Assembly (NCBI GenBank): GCA_037071015.1
Contig: JBAMOY010000001.1
Coordinates: 372,001-436,000 of the forward strand
DNA from: JBAMOY01 sp037071015
Lineage (GTDB): Bacteria; Bacillota_I; Bacilli_A; RF39; UBA660
DNA length: 64,000 nt
Direction of reading: 5' to 3'
Below the pieces are notes generated by a model. The model was not told where the DNA came from. It did not search any database and saw only the letters and a list, made by a program, of their open reading frames with translations. This document shows positions 25,683 through 35,720 of the stretch, piece by piece (within the stretch, counting starts at the first letter, position 1; every line of letters begins with the position of its first letter). The position numbers and the translations under genes were made by a program.

Positions 25683-26449
25683 AAATACTACCTGAATTTA
25701 ATGAATATAGTGGTCGTATTTTTAAAGTAAAAAATATTGTTCATCCAAATAATGCTGGTTGTTATAACTTTGGTGAATTTATCCAATCGTCACATAACGA
25801 TACTTCGAGAGAGTGGTCTAGTGATGAAGATGGAGTAAACATTTATCGTGATAAACAAAATCCTCAAATCGGTTATCGTATTTATAAGGGATTAATGTTA
25901 TTTCTAGAAGATTTTGAATTTCATGGTGGCTTAGGCGATCCTAAAATGATTGAAGAATTAATTGTAAGACAATCAAATATTAAATTGACAGAGTTTCCAA
26001 CTGGTGTAGTCTCTATTAATCAATACCCCATCGGGCAGGAGATACCATTTTATAATGGTTATCAAACATTAAGAGAATTTAGTCATAGTATTTCTAGTGT
26101 TGAAGGTAAGGAAACTGTTTTGCCTAAAGTTTATATAAAAATATTGTTATCATTAAAAGAATTAATAGAAAATGAAATTTATTATAGTGATGTACATTCA
26201 GGTAATTTTTTGGTTAATGTTAACGATTTTGATATTGATACTAGAATAATTGATTTTGACTCAGGTTTAGTTTCCTTTGGTAAGTTTGCTAATTATCAAA
26301 AAGAACATTATCAATATTGCTTAAAATATATGTTTGATCAAAATAATAAATATGCAAATATTGATTATCAAATAGAAACTTTGAGTAAAGATAACCCTAT
26401 TGATGATGCAATAGAAAAAGTATTAAAAATGGAACAGAAATTAAGATAA
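25661..26449 (+). CDS. Protein-kinase-like fold protein
   Basis: 262 residues overlapping ackA by 22 bases in another frame, with AGAGGA upstream inside ackA. A Lys in GYRIYKGLML could be the strand-3 lysine. YYSDVHSGNFLVN resembles a kinase catalytic loop (D...N) and TRIIDFDSG the metal-binding DFG. These occur in the right order for a protein-kinase-like or aminoglycoside-phosphotransferase-like enzyme, but the glycine loop is unclear and the protein is small. The substrate is unknown. Tight coupling to ackA is notable. A terminator follows. Confidence 0.6.
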   Translation: MAKKESVKILPEFNEYSGRIFKVKNIVHPNNAGCYNFGEFIQSSHNDTSREWSSDEDGVNIYRDKQNPQIGYRIYKGLMLFLEDFEFHGGLGDPKMIEELIVRQSNIKLTEFPTGVVSINQYPIGQEIPFYNGYQTLREFSHSISSVEGKETVLPKVYIKILLSLKELIENEIYYSDVHSGNFLVNVNDFDIDTRIIDFDSGLVSFGKFANYQKEHYQYCLKYMFDQNNKYANIDYQIETLSKDNPIDDAIEKVLKMEQKLR

Positions 26450-26471
26450 AAGATTCTTATGAATCTTTTTT
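26448..26471. terminator. Bidirectional terminator between convergent genes
   Basis: AAAAGATTC (26448-26456) / GAATCTTTT (26461-26469), TTAT loop, with A- and T-runs outside. Confidence 0.8.
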
Positions 26472-26747
26472 GTTTTCTAATAATAAATGTTTAATAATAA
26501 TACGATCACATGTCTCATCAATTAAAATCTTTTTGTTTGCACATTTGTTGCGGCAAAATCCTCGTAATTCATAGCATCCTATATCATCTATCGTAAAGAT
26601 ATAATTGCCACAATTGTCAGTAAAAACTTTACTTATTAAGTTACCTTTGTACCATAATTCTATCCTTGCGTGCTGTAAACATTTAATTTTACCATCGATA
26701 TATTTATCTAGTAAAAATGATCCTACTAGATATTTTTCATTATTCAT
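26457..26747 (-). CDS. Small Cna-B/carboxypeptidase-regulatory-like domain protein
   Basis: 96 residues. The pattern ARIELWYKGNLISKVFTDNCGNYIFTIDD resembles the beta-sandwich repeat of Cna-B and CarboxypepD_reg families (a value, then T/D.NG.Y.F). Unlike surface-bound relatives it has no signal peptide and carries five to six cysteines (CLQHARIE, DNCG, GCYELRGFCRNKC, TCDR), which might bind metal. It sits downstream of pyrG on the same strand but after the pyrG terminator. AGGTGAT precedes the start codon. Confidence 0.5.
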   Translation of the reverse strand: MNNEKYLVGSFLLDKYIDGKIKCLQHARIELWYKGNLISKVFTDNCGNYIFTIDDIGCYELRGFCRNKCANKKILIDETCDRIIIKHLLLENKKDS

Positions 26748-26770
26748 AATATCACCTAAAATAGTATATG

Positions 26771-28449
<1,679 letters not shown>

Positions 28450-28456
28450 CTCTTAA

Positions 28457-28485
28457 ATTATAACACAATTTAAAATCACTAACAA
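28457..28485 (-). promoter_or_regulatory. Promoter of pyrG
   Basis: Minus strand TTGTTA (28480-28485) and TATAAT (28457-28462), spaced 17 bases; start of transcription near 28450. Confidence 0.6.
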
Positions 28486-28563
28486 TATTCTTTTATTAAT
28501 ATTAATAGTTTAACTTTCATACTTACAGAAATATATAATTATTATAATGTAGAGAGTAGTGGT

Positions 28564-29559
28564 ATGGTGAAAAAAGGTTTTACTTTGATTGAATTATTGG
28601 CAATATTTGTATTGATTGGATTACTTAGTATGATAGCAATCATATCAGTAACTAAATTAATAAACAGTTCTAAAGAGAAGACTTATCAGCAGCAAATCAA
28701 TAATATAGAAAAATCAGCCCAAATCTGGGCTACCAATAATACATCTTTACTTGCTTCAACCGACGACTATGAAACCTATGTCAGTATCGAAGAATTAAAA
28801 CAAGCTGGTTTGTTAGAAAATAAAGATATCGTCGACCCACGAACAGACAAAACCATGACAGGCTGTGTACAGATAACATATAATACCGAAACTAAAAAGT
28901 ATAAATATAAATATAACCATCAATGTCCAAAAAATTTACCAATAGAATTAATATTTTCCTTAAAACCTTCAGATATTGACGGCAAAAAAGGTTGGTATAA
29001 GAGTAGTCCGACTGTAACTATTGAAGATTTCTATCTTGACTCTGATGACAAAATGCAACAAGTATTAGCAAATCAAGTTGAGTGTATTTATAGTGTTAAC
29101 TCCAACCCATCAATAAATGTCTTAACAGACGAAATTAAACAATTTGTAGTTGATGAGGAAGGAAAAAATGTTGAAGTTAAAGTTAATTGCATTTATGTTG
29201 ACCAAAACAATAAAAAGTATAAAAAAAGCCAAACTATTTATTTAGATATCGATAAAACCCCACCTACTATTACTATTAATAGTATGATTAATGCTGATGG
29301 GACACCATATAATAATAATACAAATCAATCAGTAACCGTTGAACTAACTTGCGATGATGATGGAAGCGGTTGCAATCAACCGATATATTATAGAAAGTAT
29401 TTGCCTAACTTTGAAGATAAATGTGCCTATTCACAAATATTGGGTAGTTCATATACTGATGTTGCCGGTAATCAGAGATTTGTTAATGTATCAATAACTT
29501 TTTGTAAAGTTGTTAATGAATGTACTAGAAATGCTTCAACTGGTGAATGTTACAAGTGA
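28564..29559 (+). CDS. Prepilin-type surface protein 1
   Basis: 331 residues. Residues 1-25 (MVKKGFTLIELLAIFVLIG) are a class III prepilin leader: cleavage would fall at the KKG/FTLIE junction, giving a methylated Phe and the conserved Glu5. The helix continues to residue 65. A pilin core follows (EELKQAGLLENKDIVDPRTD, TGCVQITYNTETKKY). After it are one or two Ig-like beta domains with paired cysteines (VECIYS, VKVNCIY, LTCDDDGSGC). The 144-bp segment 28772-28915 recurs almost unchanged in the next gene. No assembly ATPase is in the window. Confidence 0.8.
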   Translation: MVKKGFTLIELLAIFVLIGLLSMIAIISVTKLINSSKEKTYQQQINNIEKSAQIWATNNTSLLASTDDYETYVSIEELKQAGLLENKDIVDPRTDKTMTGCVQITYNTETKKYKYKYNHQCPKNLPIELIFSLKPSDIDGKKGWYKSSPTVTIEDFYLDSDDKMQQVLANQVECIYSVNSNPSINVLTDEIKQFVVDEEGKNVEVKVNCIYVDQNNKKYKKSQTIYLDIDKTPPTITINSMINADGTPYNNNTNQSVTVELTCDDDGSGCNQPIYYRKYLPNFEDKCAYSQILGSSYTDVAGNQRFVNVSITFCKVVNECTRNASTGECYK

Positions 29560-29754
29560 TAAATGAAAATAATACTTTCACATCAACATTAAAATCGAAG
29601 TATAGGATATTATTTATGTTTTAAGTTAAGCGTGTTAGATTTTTAAAACAATTATTATTTTAGCTGTCAAAAATAATAATTGTTTTTTTACAAACATTCC
29701 AATAATATTGACAAAGAAAGAGAAATTGGTATACTAAATATAGTAGGTGATGAT

Positions 29755-31818
29755 ATGAAAAAGGGATTTACATTAATCGAATTATTAGCTGTAATAGTAT
29801 TAATTGGAGTACTTAGCGTAATAGGAACAATCTCAGTCACCAAATTGGTAAAAAGCTCAAAAGAGAAAACCTATCAAGAACAAATCAGAAACATTGAAAT
29901 ATCTGCCAAAACATGGGCAACAAACAATACCTCTTTACTACCTTTGACTAGTGATGTTCAAACCTATGTCAGTATCGAAGAATTAAAACAAGCTGGTTTG
30001 TTAGAAAATAAAGATATCGTCGACCCACGAACAGATAAAACCATGACAGGCTGTGTACAGATAACATATAATACCGAAACTAAAAAGTATAAATATAAAT
30101 ATAGTAATAAATGTGGAGATAAAGCCGATTATCCAACTATTGATATCATATATACCGGAAATGATCAAAACTATATCGAAGTAACACAAGATGCCCAAGA
30201 TAAAAAAGAAGAAATAATCAATAATATCAATATCAATGCCTTTGATAAAAACGGGAATGTCATTGATGTTGAAGGACCAGTCATCACCAAAAAAGGAGAA
30301 ATAGTTGATACAATCATCCCAAATAAAGTAGGAGATGAATATATACTTACGTATGTGGCATCACAAAACAACCTTAAAACAACAAAATCCCTAAAATTAA
30401 AAGTAGTTGATACAACGCCACCAGAAATATATTTGTCAGGAATCAATGTAACGGACCGTATAGTAGATTATAATATAAGAACTAATGATAGTTTTAGTGA
30501 ACCAACATTAATTGTAAAAGATAATAGTGGAGAGAGTCTAAAAGCTGTGAAAAGTGGGCAAATCAACACGCAAAGAGTAGGTGAATATAAATTAGTATAC
30601 ACGGCGACCGATAGTAGTAAAAATAAATCGACCTATACCGTTAATGTAGTCGTAAGAGCACGTGGACAATTAAGTTTTAGTCTATCTGCATCAGAAGTAA
30701 CAGGAAATAATGGATGGTATAAAACCGATCCAACCGTAACTATAAAAGACTTAAAAATTGAAAACGTCGAAGGAACGCCAAACATCGACGAAATAACCTG
30801 TAAATATAGTATTAATTCAGGAAGTGCGGTAAGTTTAGGGACACAAAGAACATTTGAAGTAAGTAAAGAAGGAAGTAGTGTCAAAGTCAAAGTCGATTGT
30901 AGTTATAACGATGGGACATATACATATAGTGATAGCCAAACAGTAACCTTAAAAATAGACAAGACGAAACCAACGTGTACTACAAGCGGAGGTAATAGTA
31001 GTTGGACGAATCAAAATGTTACGATAACGGGAAAATGTAGTGATGGAATAAGTGGATGTGCAGGAACGAACCCAAGTTATACAGTAACAACAAGTGGAAC
31101 AAAAACAAATATAGGACCAGGAAGCAATGGAGGGACAGCGGTTGTATCTGATAAAGCAGGAAATCAAGGTACATGTGCGGCCAACCAGAGTGTAAAAATA
31201 GATAAAATAGCACCAACATGTAAAGTAACTAGTAGTCATAGTGGATGGACAAATCAGAATGTTACTGTAACAGGTACATGTAGTGATACTGGTGGAAGTG
31301 GATGTACTAGTTATAAACCATCTGAAACTTATAGTGTTACTACTAACGCTCAAAAATATCCATCTTTATTGACATCAAACGCTTATGTTAAAGATAATGC
31401 GGGGAATAAAACTGCTTGTGGAACTACTTTGGTTCAAATTGATAAAACCGATCCATATTCACCATATGTAGAAAAAACTATTTCCAAAGGCAGTAATATT
31501 GTAACGTTCAGCTGTACATGTAGACCTTCGGTTATAACAGGAAGTATGTATAAGCTATGTAGCACAACATTAGGAAATCATTGTGTTATAAATGCTAATG
31601 GTGGTGGTTATTACTTTGAAGTTTGGGGTGGCGATATTGGTAGTGGTGTCTCACATTGGGGATATTCTCTGCAGTGGGGTGGAAATGGCACATACAAAAG
31701 AAAAGAACTCGGTGATAATTTGTTTGATGGTGGATGGTTTTCAAGTGAAGTTTACGTCAAATCATATGATCATGCAGGAAATGAAAGTCCTATGATGCAT
31801 TTAACTATTAATAGGTAG
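29755..31818 (+). CDS. Prepilin-type surface protein 2 with multiple Ig-like domains
   Basis: 688 residues from the ATG at 29755, chosen because AGGTGATGAT precedes it and the prepilin leader MKKGFTLIELLAVIVLIG starts there; an upstream in-frame ATG at 29680 lacks both. The pilin core equals that of protein 1 by a shared 144-bp segment. Then come Ig-like modules: DTTPPEIYLSGI, a paired-Cys domain (ITCKYSIN, VKVDCSY), and two to three copies of a DKT.PTC..S....W.NQNVT.TG.CSD module. The C-terminal domain is Gly/Trp/Tyr-rich. Probably a tip-like or adhesive pseudopilin. Confidence 0.8.
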   Translation: MKKGFTLIELLAVIVLIGVLSVIGTISVTKLVKSSKEKTYQEQIRNIEISAKTWATNNTSLLPLTSDVQTYVSIEELKQAGLLENKDIVDPRTDKTMTGCVQITYNTETKKYKYKYSNKCGDKADYPTIDIIYTGNDQNYIEVTQDAQDKKEEIINNININAFDKNGNVIDVEGPVITKKGEIVDTIIPNKVGDEYILTYVASQNNLKTTKSLKLKVVDTTPPEIYLSGINVTDRIVDYNIRTNDSFSEPTLIVKDNSGESLKAVKSGQINTQRVGEYKLVYTATDSSKNKSTYTVNVVVRARGQLSFSLSASEVTGNNGWYKTDPTVTIKDLKIENVEGTPNIDEITCKYSINSGSAVSLGTQRTFEVSKEGSSVKVKVDCSYNDGTYTYSDSQTVTLKIDKTKPTCTTSGGNSSWTNQNVTITGKCSDGISGCAGTNPSYTVTTSGTKTNIGPGSNGGTAVVSDKAGNQGTCAANQSVKIDKIAPTCKVTSSHSGWTNQNVTVTGTCSDTGGSGCTSYKPSETYSVTTNAQKYPSLLTSNAYVKDNAGNKTACGTTLVQIDKTDPYSPYVEKTISKGSNIVTFSCTCRPSVITGSMYKLCSTTLGNHCVINANGGGYYFEVWGGDIGSGVSHWGYSLQWGGNGTYKRKELGDNLFDGGWFSSEVYVKSYDHAGNESPMMHLTINR

Positions 31819-31826
31819 GAGAAAAA

Positions 31827-32147
31827 ATGAGTAAGAAGAAAATATTATTTTTAACATTTATATTATTAATCCTTATTGTTATTGTTGGATTATTAATATT
31901 TAATAGACATAGAGAAGAGCCGAATATGACAATCGAGCCAAAGATAAGTCAAGAACAAGCCCTTAAAATTGTAAAAGAAAATTTTAAAAGTAATAACGAC
32001 ATTTATAAATATGATGAAAAAGAAGGAGAATATCATATTATTAAAGCTGTTAATAATCCTTCTGTCGAATATTGGGTCCATGATAATACTGGAGAAATTT
32101 TGATACAGTCTGGTATGGGATCTGCCGATATAACAAATAACGAATAG
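31827..32147 (+). CDS. Membrane-anchored PepSY-like small protein
   Basis: 106 residues. A basic N-terminus and hydrophobic helix (5-25) form an anchor. The outer part ISQEQALKIVKENFKSNN, then EYHIIKAVNNPSVEYWVHDNTGEIL, has the helix-strand pattern of PepSY domains. It lies eight bases after the pilin-like gene with GGAG in between, so it belongs to the same unit. Function unknown, possibly inhibition or chaperoning of secreted proteins. Confidence 0.6.
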   Translation: MSKKKILFLTFILLILIVIVGLLIFNRHREEPNMTIEPKISQEQALKIVKENFKSNNDIYKYDEKEGEYHIIKAVNNPSVEYWVHDNTGEILIQSGMGSADITNNE

Positions 32148-32166
32148 GTTTCTATTCGTTATTTTG
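32139..32166 (+). terminator. Terminator after the pilin-like unit
   Basis: AACGAATAG (32139-32147) / CTATTCGTT (32152-32160) then ATTTTG. It contains the stop codon of the preceding gene. Confidence 0.75.
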
Positions 32167-32234
32167 ATAATGATAATTGAAAAAATAGACATAACATAGT
32201 ATAATTAAATTATTGTTAAGAAAGTAGTGATAAG

Positions 32235-33365
32235 ATGATATATTTAGATTATTCAGCAACCACGCCAATTAATAAAGAGGTTTTAGAAAGCTTTAACAAA
32301 GTTAGTTTAGAATTTGTTGGTAATCCCAATTCTTTACATAAACTAGGTATTAATGCAAAACATTTAATTGATAAAGCTACTGAGCAAATTGCTGACATTA
32401 TGGATGTTAAAAGCGAAGAAATTATCTACACTAGTGGTTCATCTGAATCTAATAATACAGCAATTAAAGGAATTGCCTTGAAGTATCAAAATAGAGGTAA
32501 ACATATTATTACAACCAAATTAGAACATTCTTCTGTCATAGCGCCTATAAATTATTTGCAAGAAAATGGTTTTGAAGTTGATTTTGTTGAATTAGACAGT
32601 AATGGCCTTGTTGATTTGAATCACTTAAAAAGGCTTTTACGTGATGATACAATTTTAGTTAGCATTAGTTCAGTCAATAGTGAAATTGGTATTTTACAAC
32701 CGATTGCGGAAATTGGTCAATTGTTAAAAGATTATCCTAAATGCTTTTTCCATGTTGATATGACACAGAGCGTTGGTAAGGTAAAAGTTCCTTTAAACAA
32801 TGTTGATTTAGCAAGTTTTTCAGCGCATAAGTTTTATGGGCCTAAAGGAGTAGGAGTTTTAGTAAAAAAAGAAGATGTCTCTTTAGATCCATTAATTCAT
32901 GGTGGTAAAAGCACAACAAAGTTTCGTAGTGGAACACCAGCGCTACCACTTATCGTAGCTTTAGCTAAAGCGCTACGCTTAGCATACAATAACTTGGATA
33001 ATAAATATCATTATATAGAAACTTTAAATAAAACCATTAGATCTAAATTGACATCTTATTCAGATGTATATATTAATAGTAATGAGTACTCTATACCACA
33101 CATACTAAATTTAAGTATTATTGGTGTTAAACCAGAGACTATGCTACATGCTTTAGAGGAAAAAGATATATATATATCTACTCAAAGTGCTTGTTCTAGT
33201 GGTGGAACTTCTTTGGCGGTTTTAAGTGTTACTAATGATGTTAAAAGAGCTCAATCAAGCATTAGAATTAGTTTGTCTTCGTTAACGACTTCTGATGAAA
33301 TTAAATCCTTATTAGAGGCATTTGACGAGTGTTATCGTCATTTAAAATTTATTGATGACAAATAA
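32235..33365 (+). CDS. Cysteine desulfurase (NifS/IscS family)
   Basis: 376 residues, PLP enzyme. MIYLDYSATTPINKEVLES at the start, YTSGSSESNNTAIKG, EHSSV, the PLP lysine K199 in SAHKFYGPKG, and the persulfide-forming C320 in QSACSSGG are all present. It releases sulfur from cysteine for Fe-S clusters or thio-modification of tRNA; the short NifS-like type often partners ThiI, not seen here. The following genes (two with CxxC motifs) are overlapping or nearly so, which ties sulfur or thiol chemistry together. Confidence 0.93.
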   Translation: MIYLDYSATTPINKEVLESFNKVSLEFVGNPNSLHKLGINAKHLIDKATEQIADIMDVKSEEIIYTSGSSESNNTAIKGIALKYQNRGKHIITTKLEHSSVIAPINYLQENGFEVDFVELDSNGLVDLNHLKRLLRDDTILVSISSVNSEIGILQPIAEIGQLLKDYPKCFFHVDMTQSVGKVKVPLNNVDLASFSAHKFYGPKGVGVLVKKEDVSLDPLIHGGKSTTKFRSGTPALPLIVALAKALRLAYNNLDNKYHYIETLNKTIRSKLTSYSDVYINSNEYSIPHILNLSIIGVKPETMLHALEEKDIYISTQSACSSGGTSLAVLSVTNDVKRAQSSIRISLSSLTTSDEIKSLLEAFDECYRHLKFIDDK

Positions 33366-33960
33366 GATTACAAAATTAGAAATAAAAGAACTAATAATTA
33401 ATGAAGAACCAATATCAGGGGAATTTGATAATCAAATTGTTATAGATCTTGATGATCGTAATGTTGAATTTAATAACTGTTTTTTAGATAAAATAACTAT
33501 AAATAACTCAAAAATGATTAAAAGTTCATTTATCGACATGAAAATAAATAATAGTGATTTGTCTAACCTAAATTGTGATACTAGTACATTTATTCGTAAT
33601 GAGTATGTTTCTTCAAAATTAATTGGTACTATTTGTAGTTCCTCTTATTTAAAAGATATAACCTTTGAAAATTGTAAAATGCCATATTTTAATCTTTCAC
33701 AAAGTAAAGTACGTAATGTTAAATTTATCGATTGTGATTTGTCGGGTTCTAGTTTTAATTATCTTGATTTTAAAGGTTTATATTTTCAAGATTGTAATTT
33801 ATCAGAAGTAGAGTTTATCGGAACGAAAATGCACGGTCTTGATTTATCTAGCGACAATATTAAAGGGATTATTATAAATAAAGATAATTTAGAGGGATTG
33901 ATCGTTAATGAATTTCAGGCGCTTGAAATAGCTAAACTATTAGGGATAGAAATTAAATAG
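33355..33960 (+). CDS. Pentapeptide-repeat-like protein
   Basis: 201 residues from ATG 33355, overlapping the desulfurase gene by 11 bases. Repeats of the type (N/S)(x)(D/N)(L/F)(x), such as INNSDLSNLNCD, FENCKMPYFNLSQSKVRNV, FIDCDLSGSSFNYLDFKGL and FQDCNLSEVEF, suggest a right-handed quadrilateral beta helix. The cysteines fall at regular positions. Function of this family is usually protein binding. The genes on both sides deal with sulfur and thiols. Confidence 0.65.
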   Translation: MTNKITKLEIKELIINEEPISGEFDNQIVIDLDDRNVEFNNCFLDKITINNSKMIKSSFIDMKINNSDLSNLNCDTSTFIRNEYVSSKLIGTICSSSYLKDITFENCKMPYFNLSQSKVRNVKFIDCDLSGSSFNYLDFKGLYFQDCNLSEVEFIGTKMHGLDLSSDNIKGIIINKDNLEGLIVNEFQALEIAKLLGIEIK

Positions 33961-33968
33961 GTGATAAT

Positions 33969-34229
33969 ATGAAAATAATTAAAATTGGAGCAATGTGGTG
34001 TCCTGCTTGTCTAATTATGAATAAGCGTTTAAAACAAGTAGAATCGAATAAACATATAGAAATTATAAATTATGATTATGATTTAGATGAAGATATTGTT
34101 GAAAAGTATAAGGTAGGACAAGTTTTGCCCGAACTTATTTTTCTAAACGAAAATAATGAAGAAATTGAACGTTTAATTGGGGAGCAATCGATTGAAACAA
34201 TCGAAAAGATTATAGAAGGTAGTTGTTAG
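33969..34229 (+). CDS. Small cytoplasmic thioredoxin-like protein
   Basis: 86 residues. The active site is WCPAC near residue 11 in KIGAMWCPACLIMNKRL; a cis-proline candidate lies in GQVLPELIFL. No signal peptide, so cytosolic. The length equals a minimal thioredoxin/glutaredoxin. The next gene starts one base after its stop and encodes a membrane thiol protein, so the two could pass electrons from cytosol to the outer face. Confidence 0.75.
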   Translation: MKIIKIGAMWCPACLIMNKRLKQVESNKHIEIINYDYDLDEDIVEKYKVGQVLPELIFLNENNEEIERLIGEQSIETIEKIIEGSC

Positions 34230-34230
34230 T

Positions 34231-35655
34231 ATGAAAAAGATTTTATCATATTTATTGTTAATGGTATTGCTGATATTTCCGATATATGTTGAAGCACTTG
34301 ATAGTAACTATCAAAATGTCCTTGGACCTATTATTCAGGATTCTACCAACGATGATAAAATAACTATTTACTTTTTTCACGGTGATGGTTGTCCACATTG
34401 TGCTGAAGAACATGATAAATTGGATGAATTATTAATTACTTATGGCAATTATATTGAAATCAAAGACTATGAAGTTTGGCATAATAGTTTTAATAATAGT
34501 TTAATGCTTAAAGCTAAAGATAAATTTTCTGTGACACAAGCAGGAGTTCCATTCACTGTTATTGGAGATAAATCCTTTATTGGCTATAATGGTACTGTTG
34601 GCCGTGAAATCGAGGAGGCAATTCAATATTATTTAGGACAGGAAATTAATAATTCAGAACTTAATTTTGGTAAATTGGTTGAAAAAGCTAGATTGACGCT
34701 TCAAGATTATATATCTTATGGTGGTAAAGAAAATGACGAAGTTTATCGTGAATTAAAGAGTAGTAAAGAAGCTTATGAACAGGCTGTTATGAAAACAGAT
34801 TATTTAAATACTGAGGAATTGACTGCTGATGAAGTCAAAGCTGAGACGCTAAAAAAGTTAGAGGTAGATCTTAATAAAAAGATTGACCAGGTTAGTAACA
34901 GAATTATTGACCTTCCCTTAATTGGTAAAAAAGTTATAAGTGGTTTTTTAATTCCTATTGTTGCGATAATATTGGGTTTGGTTGATGGTTTTAATCCTTG
35001 TGCAATGTGGATTTTACTATTTATTATTAATATGTTATTCAACATGAAGGATAAGAAACGTATGTGGATTTTAGGAATTACTTTCTTATTTACTTCAGCT
35101 TTAGTTTACTTTTTAGCAATGTTAGGCTTAAAAAGCGTATTATCATTTTTAGCTGTGGGCATTATTCAAAAATTTATTGCACTTGTTGCTCTTGTAGGTG
35201 GTATCGTAAATTTAAACAGTTTCCGCAAAGATCTTGCTAAAAAAGATGGTGGTTGCAATGTTGTTGACGCTAAAAAACGTAAAAAATTACTAACGAAAGT
35301 TCGTAGATTCACATCAGAAAAAAGTTTTCCACTGGCAATTGTTGGTGTTATTACTTTAGCTTTATCTGTTAACGTTGTAGAACTTGCTTGTTCGGCTGGT
35401 TTTCCAACTATCTTTATATCTATTTTAGAATTTAATAGTGTTCCATTTGCTACTTCTATTTTATATATGTTGCTATATATTATTTTCTATCTATTAGATG
35501 ATCTTGTTATTTTTGTTATTGCCATGGTAACTTTAGAGGTAACTGGTATATCAACTAAATATAATAAGTATTCGCATTTAATTGGTGGAATTTTAATGAT
35601 TGTTATGGGATTATTATTAATTTTCAAACCAGAATGGTTAATGTTTAATTTTTAG
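34231..35655 (+). CDS. Extracellular thioredoxin domain fused to DsbD/CcdA-like membrane domain
   Basis: 474 residues. Signal peptide 1-23 (KKILSYLLLMVLLIFPIYV), then a thioredoxin domain with CPHC in YFFHGDGCPHCAEEHDKL, a charged helical linker, and a C-terminal block of about six helices from residue 235. The membrane block has GLVDGFNPCAMW and NVVELACSAGFPTIF, each with a cysteine next to Pro or Ala as in CcdA/DsbD. Such proteins carry reducing power across the membrane. A terminator follows at once. Confidence 0.82.
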   Translation: MKKILSYLLLMVLLIFPIYVEALDSNYQNVLGPIIQDSTNDDKITIYFFHGDGCPHCAEEHDKLDELLITYGNYIEIKDYEVWHNSFNNSLMLKAKDKFSVTQAGVPFTVIGDKSFIGYNGTVGREIEEAIQYYLGQEINNSELNFGKLVEKARLTLQDYISYGGKENDEVYRELKSSKEAYEQAVMKTDYLNTEELTADEVKAETLKKLEVDLNKKIDQVSNRIIDLPLIGKKVISGFLIPIVAIILGLVDGFNPCAMWILLFIINMLFNMKDKKRMWILGITFLFTSALVYFLAMLGLKSVLSFLAVGIIQKFIALVALVGGIVNLNSFRKDLAKKDGGCNVVDAKKRKKLLTKVRRFTSEKSFPLAIVGVITLALSVNVVELACSAGFPTIFISILEFNSVPFATSILYMLLYIIFYLLDDLVIFVIAMVTLEVTGISTKYNKYSHLIGGILMIVMGLLLIFKPEWLMFNF

Positions 35656-35675
35656 GCTTTTATAGCCTTTTTTTG
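35654..35675 (+). terminator. Terminator after the thiol transport gene
   Basis: AGGCT (35654-35658) / AGCCT (35664-35668) followed by a seven-base T-run. Confidence 0.7.
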
Positions 35676-35720
35676 TAACCAAAATTTAGGCGTTTAATAT
35701 AATGTAATAGGAGGTTAAAA

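Noticed and set aside
30949..31353. Long minus-strand ORF (134 codons) opposite the pilin-like gene
   Set aside because: It is Ser/Thr/Cys-rich, has no RBS and mirrors the repetitive codons of the real gene; it is a shadow.
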